A DNA stretch of 64,000 bases from Smittia aterrima (taxonomy: Eukaryota > Arthropoda > Insecta > Diptera > Chironomidae): NCBI GenBank assembly GCA_033063855.1, contig CP093831.1:22382001-22446000 (forward strand), in the 5' to 3' direction. The position numbers were made by a program, and so were the translations under genes. Positions within the stretch are counted from its first letter, which is position 1. The number at the start of each line of letters is the position of its first letter. Positions 56,727 to 64,000 of this stretch are shown one piece after another. Under the pieces are notes generated by a model. The model had not been told where the DNA came from. It saw only the letters and a list, made by a program, of their open reading frames with translations, and ran no database searches.

Positions 56727-58299
56727 CTAATAAAGTTCAACTAGTTTAAACAATGAGCATTCCAAATCTGGTAATGATCCTTCATGTTTCAATCGTTTTT
56801 TAATTTGAAATTTCGGTTCATATAAATTTTCATCAACAGCGCGATCGAAATATTCGAGTAGCTCGAAGTTACTGCAATTTCGAGAAATTATTTCGACCAG
56901 AGTTGTCGGTACAAAACCATTGCCAATATACATGTATTTGAGATTAGGCAAGCTTGCTGTAATCATGTTCATGACTTGGTTATTCGTAGAATTGGGAATG
57001 TAAATCCTAATTGACAGACTGATAATAAGTTCCTCGATCGAAGGATTTTCCCTGCAGAATTTTCTAAATGAATGGGCATCAGCTGTGCCTGTTTGAAATA
57101 TCCTAAGTGACGGTATCCTCACTGCTGGCATGCAGTGTGTAAAAGTAGTAAAGTGCAGATCTTGAACTTTTGAGCAGTTGTTGAATATGCAGATCCACTC
57201 ATCACTGTTTACGTGTCTTACAATGCCTTTAAACGAAAGTTTTTCTATCGATGGATAGAGCTGAATCAATCCTTGAATCCCTCTATATTGTTTCAGTTTG
57301 TATCCGATTATGAGCGTTTTGAGATAATAGTTAGGACTCATTTGATAGAAGGCTCGTTCGGATGGCAGTTCAACATTGACAAAAAATCTTGTGATCTTCA
57401 ACTTCGTCACAATGAATTCGAAGATTCTAAAGCTTATCTTCTGAAAAATTTCCAGACTCTGAAGTGAGGCGCAATTCTTGAGAAAATTTATGAAACCATC
57501 GTCAACCACCGACCAATCTTTCACAAATCTTAAGTCAATTGCAAGTTTGGTAATATGCATTGGCCGAAAGTTACTTAGACTGAAGAATCTGCTCGGAACG
57601 CATAAAGCTAATGACTCAAGTGATTTTTGCTTTTCAATGAATTCTTTAAAGGAAATTGCATTAATTGTTGAAAAGTGTTTTCCAGGAATGCTCAAAGATT
57701 GAACTTGAACATTTTTCATGAAAGCAATAAATTCCCAACTACTTTCAATGATGCTCACACATTTGATGGAGGCCGCATCGAAGGTCTCTTTGTTTTCATT
57801 TTCTATTGAGCATTCCCGAATAACAAGATTGTTAAGATTCTGTGAAAAACACAGAATGAAACTGAGATCATCAGCTATGACATTAACTTTAATAATTTCG
57901 AGCTCGCGAATGTTTGCTGACATTCTTTTCAGAATATTTTTGAGTTTTCCATTAATTTTGGTCGAATCAATGATGATCGTTTGATATTTACGACGAGTTC
58001 CTTCTATTTCATTTTCTTTTTCTTCCCATCGAGCATCAAATTTTATCTTAAACCTGCTCATTATTTTTGATGAATCTCCAATTATTCGGTTCCATCTAAA
58101 ATGAAAAAAATATTTTATTTTTTGTGAAAATTCAAAGATTTCTATGATAAACTTACTCTTTGCAGACAAGTGTGCAGCATTTTAATGTTTCAGCATTTTG
58201 AAAACAAAATATTTTTAGCAAAATATCTTCCACCAAGGCTGAAATCGGTGAAACCAATTTTTCCTCGTTCATGTTGAGATCTTGTTGTTGAATCGACAT
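56727..58299 (-). CDS. F-box protein with LRR-like region (parent of the two fragments)
   Basis: Two exons, 58299-58157 and 58095-56727 (GTAAGT/TTTTAG), give 503 aa. The F-box spans residues about 14-50 (LVSPISALVEDILLKIF, TLKCCTLVCKEW). The rest has LRR-like strands: LNNLVIRECSIEN, SLESLALCV, SLQSLEIF, YLKTLIIGYKL, SIEELIISL, NLKYMYIGN. It is the second F-box gene of the window, with the same EWNRIIGDS junction as the plus-strand gene at 730. It is the source or sister of the short copies at 39334 and 46026. SCF substrate-receptor role by family. Confidence 0.85.
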
Positions 58300-58591
58300 T
58301 AAGGTTTACAATTTTAAGTTGTTCAGAATGATATTTTAATTTAAAAAAAGTAAATTTTTTTTTCGATTTTCAGTTTTTTTGCTGCTGAAAAGGAAAATAT
58401 AAAAATGATTTTGCTGAAGTTCAGCAAAGGCTTTTCTGAACATGTTTCAACTTCTTATAAGAAAGCTCACATTATTAAAGCTTTGCTTCTGAGGTCTTCG
58501 GTTCAACGATGAAGATATTTTTTACGTTACATCTTTTATTTGATTCTTTAACAGATTCGCTGAAGCTGAAGCTGAAGCTTAAACAACAATT

Positions 58592-59818
58592 TTATGAGTT
58601 TCGACAGTAAATCTCGTCGCAGTTTCCATTCGCAAACCGGCTGAACCTTTCTAAAACAAACGCTTGCTTGCAGATTCCATTCGAGTCGCATCCGGGAATT
58701 TGTAAAGGTCGCTCATTCAAAAGGAACATGATATCGTTGTCATCATCAACGCAACTGAAAGATTAAAGTTTTAAGAAAGTTTTTAATAAAATTTTCTTTC
58801 GAGTAACTCACTCAAAGCGAATCATGACTAAGTTAGTTCCTTTGGTTGAGATTCGACTCGTTCTCCACTGTCTGAAGATTTGTTGTGCAAAATTGTAACG
58901 AGTCAAAACTTCGTCATCCTCAAAAATTCCCATCGTGACATAGATTAACTGAATCGCAGTATGTCCGCTGAAGAGCTTTGCCGTGTAATCGTTGGGATTG
59001 GTTGATTGAATGAATGACAAAAGATCTTGCATGATCCGACAGTAAATTCCTTCGTAGAGAGTATGGAATCCAGCAGCGTTACCATAGCCTAGTCGATAGT
59101 AATAATGCAAGTCCTCGAAATATTCGAGAACCTGATGATTCGCTGGAGAAAAAGCTGCGCACATTGGCGACATTCCGTTGATATTCCAAATTTGTTCGTA
59201 TCTACAAAGATTCATGAGTGTCGTGACTTCTGCGGGTCGAAGTTGTTGAGCTCCGTGGAATCCGAGTTTAGCGCTGACTTGTGATAACATTTCTTGATAT
59301 TCGGGGCCTTGAACGAAACCTTGTTGCTCGGCAAACACTTGTGAGACTTGAATGAACTCTTGACAGTTGTCATGAGGCAGCAATAGCAAGTCTGGGGTTT
59401 CAACATCGTCAAAGGCAACGTTCTCGAATTCATTGTAACCGAACAAACCGTCAGCAAAAGCTCGCATGCTTGCCAAAGCTCTCTGCGTTTGCACAGATCT
59501 GAAGAAATAATGATTTTGAGAGTAAGTTGAAGGCAGAAGCGTCGGGAAGGCTGCTTGATATCGTTGAGCTAAGTCTCTGAATTCATTCCAACCCGCCACT
59601 GTCAACAACTGAGCACTGTTTGCAGTGATATTGGGATCGAATCTCCAATTGCGAATCAATTCAATATCTGAAGCACAAAGCGACGTTCGACCAGCTTCGT
59701 AGTTGCTAATAATTTCTCTCTGAAGTCTCTCATTGTTTTCAAGAATATTTACGATCTGTGCAGTCGTGGGAAGTCGAGTTCCATGTCGGCTGATAAACCA
59801 AAACTTTGTTGGAGTCAT
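58592..59818 (-). CDS. Multiple inositol polyphosphate phosphatase-like (histidine acid phosphatase)
   Basis: Two exons, 59818-58812 and 58754-58592, give 389 aa. The catalytic motif RHGTRLP sits at residues 11-17, and Cys pairs occur in DNCQEF, NLCRYEQIW, GIYCRI and the last exon (PGCDSNGIC, NCDEIYC), as in MINPP1. MINPP dephosphorylates phytate and other inositol polyphosphates, usually in the secretory path or gut lumen. Two oddities: the frame starts only ten residues before RHGTR, with no signal peptide, and a stop codon lies just upstream, so a 5' exon may be missing. The usual HAE proton-donor motif is replaced by FSGHTAIQL. It lies head to head with DNALI1 copy 2. Confidence 0.85.
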
Positions 59819-60189
59819 AAGTCGTGATTACTGAAAATCTAATATTCATCCATTAGGCTTTGCTGGGGTCGTTCGGAAGAAGCTTCAGTGTTACCCTTTT
59901 CTTCGTTATGACATTGACTCTAATGAACCGTTCATGGTGGTGACTTGATCAATTCAACAATTCTGTTGAGAAAATCCGAGACTTTTCGAGCGAATACGAC
60001 CACAAGATTCTTTCGAAACGCAATCGGATTAAAAAGCTATTAAGAATTGCACTCCTTACTGGTTGATCAATGCAAGGGTCAATGTAGAAAATTCGCTTAA
60101 CTCTGGAAAAATATCTCAGCAACGTTTGATTTCCTGTAAACATTTTTCAGAAAGAGGAAAAACTTTTCATTTAAATCAAATCAAATAAT
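59819..60189. promoter_or_regulatory. Head-to-head intergenic region of MINPP-like and DNALI1 copy 2
   Basis: Both genes would start from this stretch in opposite directions. It matches the DNALI1 copy 1 flank at about 33200-33480, but with an extra 80 bp (CAATTCAACAATTCTGTTGA region). No signal-peptide exon for the phosphatase was found here. Confidence 0.4.
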
Positions 60190-60890
60190 CAGTGTAGATG
60201 GGCGGCCCATTGGAGGGGTCTTGATTGGTGCTTAGGCCCCTCAAAGGCCCCCCCTCATCGGGGCCCAGCCGGGGCCCAGGCCCCACCTAGGCCCCAGTGT
60301 CCGGGGCCGACCCGGGGCCGAGGCCCCAGCCAGGCCCCAGCAGTCGGGGCCGACCCGGGGCCGAGGCCCCACCTAGGCCCCAGTAGTCGGGGCCGACTCG
60401 GGGCCGAGGCCCCACTCAGGCCCCAGTGTCCGGGGCCTAGCCGGGGCCGGGCCCCACTCAGGCCCCAGTGTCCGGGGCCGTGCTGGGGCCGATTTTAAAT
60501 TTTTGAGAAAAATTTAAAAAAATGAGAAAAAAAAGAAGAAAACTGAAAAAGAAAATAAAAATTAAAATCGGCCCCAGCACGGCCCCGGCCACTGGGGCCT
60601 GAGTGGGGCCCGGCCCCGGCTAGGCCCCGGACACTGGGGCCTGAGTGGGGCCTCGGCCCCGAGTCGGCCCCGACTACTGGGGCCTAGGTGGGGCCTCGGC
60701 CCCGGGTCGGCCCCGACTACTGGGGCCTGAGTGGGGCCTCGGCCCCGGCTGGGCCCCGGACATTGGGGCCTAAGTGGGGCCTGGGCCCCGGCTGGGCCCC
60801 GATGTGAGGGGCCTTTGAGGGGCCTAGGCCCCAACCAAGACCGAATATGGGCCTGTTTCGGCACCTTTGGCCCCAGGCCCATCCACACTG
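60190..60890. mobile_element. GC-rich foldback element with hAT-like ends, copy 2
   Basis: CAGTGTAGATGGGC starts at 60190 and GCCCATCCACACTG ends at 60890, flanked by the exact 8-bp repeat CAAATAAT (60182-60189 and 60891-60898). The matching place before DNALI1 copy 1 (33474-33481) has the octamer once, proving insertion. The two arms are tandem arrays of GGGGCC words (CGGGGCCGAGGCCCCA type) in opposite orientation, separated by a short A-rich spacer (about 60495-60565). A motif near the end (CCGAATATGGGCCTGTTTCG) also occurs in copy 1 at 50550-50570. It sits 16 bp before the DNALI1 ATG. Confidence 0.9.
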
Positions 60891-60906
60891 CAAATAATTG
60901 TAAATC

Positions 60907-61745
60907 ATGGCTGAGAAGGCTCTCGAGACTGAAAATACTTTGGTGCGATACAATAATCCGAAGTTGATGAAGAAAGGCGATAAAGAGGTGAAAATAAAAT
61001 CCAAAAAAGCCACAAAACATTGAACAAATTTTTTCAGGTGGTCTCAAAGAGCTCAAAAGATGGTAGAGCAAAGTCAGCAACAATCGGAGACTCTTGCAAA
61101 GATACTGAAGAGATTCTCAATTCCATTTTGCCACCGCGTTGTTGGGAGGAAAACGGAATGCTTTGGTGTCAATCGTTTTCAAGTACGCCAGCTACTCGTC
61201 AAGATGTCATCAATCTTCAGGAAATGCTCGACGCTCGTTTACATCAGAGCAAAGCCATAGAGACGGGAATTTGTCCGATCCGCCGAGAACTTTACAGTCA
61301 ATGCTTTGGTAACTTTCAGAGAGTTTGATCTTCGTTTATTTTAAAATTTCATTTTCGAAATTTAGATGAAATAATTCGTCAAGTGACCGTAGAAAGCGCA
61401 GACCGTGGATTACTTCTATTGCGAGTACGAGACGAAATGTACAAGAGAGAAGAAGCTTACGAAACTTTGTATTGCAGCTCGATTGCTTTCGGTATGAGAA
61501 AATTTTTGCAGTCTCAAGAAGAAAAAGAACAAATTCAAGAGAGAATCCTTCAACTGAATGAAAAGCAAAAATTAAACGAAGCAGCTCTCAGCGACATGAA
61601 AATAAAAGCAGATCAAGTGGAGCGTCGGGAACAAGAAATTCGTGAATTTAAGCAGAAGAAATTTGAGGAAGAAGTTGCTTCCCTCAAGAAGATTAAGTCC
61701 CAACTTAAAGCTCAGCTCGAAGTAATCGTAGCAGCCAAGATCTGA
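60907..61745 (+). CDS. DNALI1: Axonemal dynein light intermediate polypeptide (p28), copy 2
   Basis: Exons 60907-60987, 61038-61308 and 61366-61745; 243 aa, same exon lengths as copy 1. The protein differs by few residues, mostly in the coiled coil (SDMKIKADQVERREQEI against SDIKLKAEETEHREREI). All family signatures are intact. The foldback element at 60190-60890 separates the start codon from the ancestral promoter by 0.7 kb of GC-rich sequence, so expression could differ from copy 1. Downstream, RTK D runs toward it with 154 bp between the stops. Confidence 0.95.
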
Positions 61746-61899
61746 AAGGTTTATCTTCCACGTCAACTAAATTTTGTCACTTTTTGAAATTCTGCAATAA
61801 AATTTGTTTTTGATCTCTTATGATGAGACATTTAGGAATCGTTAAACAAGATGAAATAATTAAATCATGAAATTCTTTAATTAAAAAATAAAAAATTGT

Positions 61900-63509
61900 T
61901 TAATCTTTAAGACAGTAAAATGACTTTTCAGTAAAGTTTGCTGGAGCATCGCTAAGAAGCTCTTCGATAATTTCATTGAATGAGATTCGCTCTTCAGGAA
62001 GAAATCGCCAACATTTTCTCATGATTTCGTAAATTCTGTCAGAGCAATTTTCAACTGGTCTACTTTCAGTTCCACCATTTATAATGAAGTTCAACGCTTC
62101 ATGATTTGATTTTCCCTTGTACGGTTGTTCTGCGTAAGTTGCAATTTCCCACAAAACTATTCCATAACTGAAGACGTCACTTTCAGAAGAGAATATTCCA
62201 TCTTTCAAGCTTTCTGGTGACATCCAACGAACAGGCATCAAACCACTCGTTCGTTTTCGATAATAATCCGCCTCGTAAATATCTCTAGTCATTCCAAAGT
62301 CTCCAATTTTCACAGTCAAGTCATCAGAGACCATGCAATTCCTTGAAGCCAGATCTCGATGCACAAACTTTTTCTCTGCCAGATAAGCCATACCGTCAGC
62401 AATTTGAATTGCCATTTGAGACACAGGAGGAACAGTAGATCTCAAGGGAGGTTGTGTATAGTTGTCGCTTCGAGTCGAATGTGGTCTGTTCCTCCTTAAA
62501 AATGTTTTGAGGTCGCCATTCGTCATGAGCTCCTGTTAAGACGTTTTTCTTACAAAATAATTCAATATTTGAACTCAAACTTAAACTTACCATAACAACA
62601 AAATACGGTTTCGATTTACTGACGATTCCCAAAAGTTTGATGACGTGAAACGTTTTGAAATTCTTCATGATTGCTGCTTCTTTCAAAAAGTTAATCGAGT
62701 CTTCCGAAGAAATTTTGTTGCTTACAGTTTTTATCGCTACACTCAACTCTTTCTCTTCATGATTTCTCAAAATTCCTTTGGAGACTGAACCGAATTGTCC
62801 GCTTCCAAGTTCGTTCAAAATTTCAATGTCATCCCTTTCAAGTTCAAAACCAAGACTGAATTTCAATTGAGATTTTAAAGGGTCATCAATCTGCTGACCG
62901 GAGGAAGACGACGGCAACGATTGATCCCTAGAATAGGAAAGTTCGAAGCTAGCATTGGGTTTGCTCACTGATTTTCTTTTCGACGATCGAAATCGTTTAA
63001 TTTGAATGATGAGCAGAATTACAAGAACAAGCAGAATCAAAGCAAGAGATGAGATTATCCAATGATTCAAATAACTTGGTTCGATCTCAATAAAAACTTG
63101 ATCACTTGGTATTCCATATCCAGCTAAAGATCGAACCATTACAGTTAATGAGTAGTTTCCTGGCGAAAGATTCTCAATTAGTTTCTTGCTTCCTTCTTCT
63201 TCAAATTGCTTGTAATTGATACAAAGAGTTTTCATCTGGTTTGAGCCGACAATCCCAAAGTAAACGGAAAAAGTCAAAACAAGCCCATTTGGACGACTTG
63301 GACTGTTCCACTTCAACTCAATTGCGTTTCTGTTAACAACTTTTCCAGTTAAGTTTTCGACTTGATCAGCTTCATCATCTGCACTTGTTTGAATCGAGAA
63401 TATTTCCACCTTCGAACAATCCAATTCTTTAATTTTATAACAAGCTCTGATAGATACGAAATATTCCGAGAAATGTTCGACATTATCGAAAGTGTAGCTC
63501 GTTGCCATA
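61900..63509 (-). pseudogene. Insulin-receptor-like RTK, copy D, cut in exon 6 by an LTR element
   Basis: Last exon 62532-61900 and part of exon 6, 63509-62591. These encode the end of the fibronectin-type region, the TM and the whole kinase (GSGQFGSVSKGIL, VAIK, HRDLASRNC, DFGMTRDIYEADYY, MPVRWMSPE). Homology to A-C stops exactly at 63509/63510, where an LTR begins. Residues read from 63553 (MIPAIFVFMFRYSKH) come from the LTR and are not native. The remaining exons, if present, lie beyond the retroelement outside the window. One glycine-loop neighbour differs (SKG instead of FKG/YKG). Confidence 0.8.
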
Positions 63510-63679
63510 TGTTTCGAGTATCGAAACATGAACACAAAAATCGCAGGAATCATTTTGCAACAATTTAAAATTGAAAAGAGTATAAAAGGAGCAGAAAGAT
63601 TAAGAAAAAGTTTAGTTTAAATAAAACCATTCGAGAAGAGTTATTAACCGAAATAAAGAAAAATTGAAAAACCGAAACA
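63510..63679 (+). mobile_element. 5' LTR of a retrotransposon
   Basis: A 170-bp repeat end with TGTTTCG at the start and CGAAACA at the end, a perfect 7-bp inverted pair of the TG...CA type. A TATAAAAGG box lies at 63581-63589 and AATAAA near 63621. A primer-binding site follows 2 bp later. The 3' LTR is outside the window. Confidence 0.75.
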
Positions 63680-63681
63680 TT

Positions 63682-63699
63682 TGGCCCTTATCGAACCGG
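63682..63699 (+). other. tRNA primer-binding site of the LTR retrotransposon
   Basis: TGGCCCTTATCGAACCGG. Its complement reads as a tRNA 3' end: T-loop GGTTCGA, acceptor stem and CCA. The tRNA species was not identified. Confidence 0.7.
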
Positions 63700-63841
63700 A
63701 GACAGGCCTTGGAAAAACCAAGTGAAAATCAAAATCGAAGTGGAAATCAAAGCGAAGACTTTTGGATCGCTTTGTTGGAAGTGAAAATTGTCGCAAGTCG
63801 AGTCGGAAGAAATTTTGTGTTTTGAAGACTGGAAGTGGAAG

Positions 63842-64000
63842 ATGTCGAGTCAAGCTCTTGCCGCTTACAGATGCTGGAAGTCGCAAGTAGAACGTCATGA
63901 GGCTTTCTTCAGCAAAACTCCGAAGGATGCTTTGACGTTGACGATTTGTGAATTGAGGGAAGAAGCTTTGAAGCCGTTGTTTGAAAAGTTGGAGACAGCG
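63842..64000 (+). CDS. Start of a gag-like ORF (partial)
   Basis: From ATG 63842 the frame is open to the window end (53 codons: MSSQALAAYRCWKSQ...). It lies 142 bp after the primer-binding site, where gag normally starts in LTR elements. The helical, charged text fits a capsid N-terminus, but no diagnostic motif is present, so the superfamily (Bel/Pao or Gypsy) is open. Confidence 0.5.
   Translation, partial: MSSQALAAYRCWKSQVERHEAFFSKTPKDALTLTICELREEALKPLFEKLETA

Noticed and set aside
60562..61083. Open frames of up to 173 aa across the GGGGCC arrays (also 50815-51180)
   Set aside because: Low-complexity Pro/Gly/Arg text produced by the inverted repeats of the foldback elements; no start context or homology, and the frames run into unrelated DNALI1 antisense.
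63510..63553. N-terminal residues MIPAIFVFMFRYSKH as the start of RTK D
   Set aside because: They are read from the 5' LTR; homology with the other RTK copies begins exactly at its edge.

Overview
The window looks like nuclear DNA of a nematoceran fly, probably a midge. It is AT-rich, its genes have short (about 50-70 bp) GT-AG introns, and it carries insect-specific families: two odorant receptors, one ionotropic receptor and the tail of a pickpocket-type channel. 'Midge' is inference; the sequence shows only an insect-like gene set. There are no bacterial operons, CRISPR arrays or rRNA genes, and I recognised no tRNA gene.

Layout. 1-420: broken end of a DEG/ENaC (ppk) channel. 730-2388: F-box/LRR-like gene (+). 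2748-4874: three-exon ionotropic receptor (-). 5598-10859, 13450-20886 and 23661-28997: three very large intronless genes (1753, 2478 and 1778 aa) combining an HExxH zinc-metallopeptidase-like domain, a NACHT NTPase and ankyrin-like helical modules. This STAND/NLR-like architecture is the most striking content, because the insects I know of lack classical NLRs. Between them are a small four-TM gene, a CRAL-TRIO gene with two decayed partial copies, and an odorant-receptor fragment. 29395-32747: two tandem odorant receptors with five matching exons each.

33490-64000: a segmental-duplication array. Its genes are DNALI1/p28 (inner-arm axonemal dynein light chain), an insulin-receptor-like receptor tyrosine kinase (RTK), an F-box gene and a MINPP-like phosphatase. 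Four RTK copies (A-D) lie on the minus strand. A and B have open seven-exon structures. C is split by a 2.3-kb transposon inside exon 6. D is cut by an LTR retrotransposon that runs off the window. Two complete DNALI1 genes survive, plus two 3' stubs, two MINPP stubs and two F-box stubs that mark the duplication joints. A MATH-BTB gene, an F-box/LRR gene and the most complete MINPP gene occupy 54091-59818.

Mobile DNA: two GC-rich foldback elements with hAT-like 8-bp target duplications, one with an empty-site control in the paralogous DNALI1 flank; two TA-flanked MITEs; an AT-rich 1.2-kb inverted-repeat element with an 11-bp duplication; a 2.3-kb composite with an 8-bp duplication; and the 5' LTR, primer-binding site and start of an LTR retrotransposon.

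Spliced models were built by joining GT-AG introns that keep frame and restore family motifs. There is no transcript evidence. Residue numbers come from those models.
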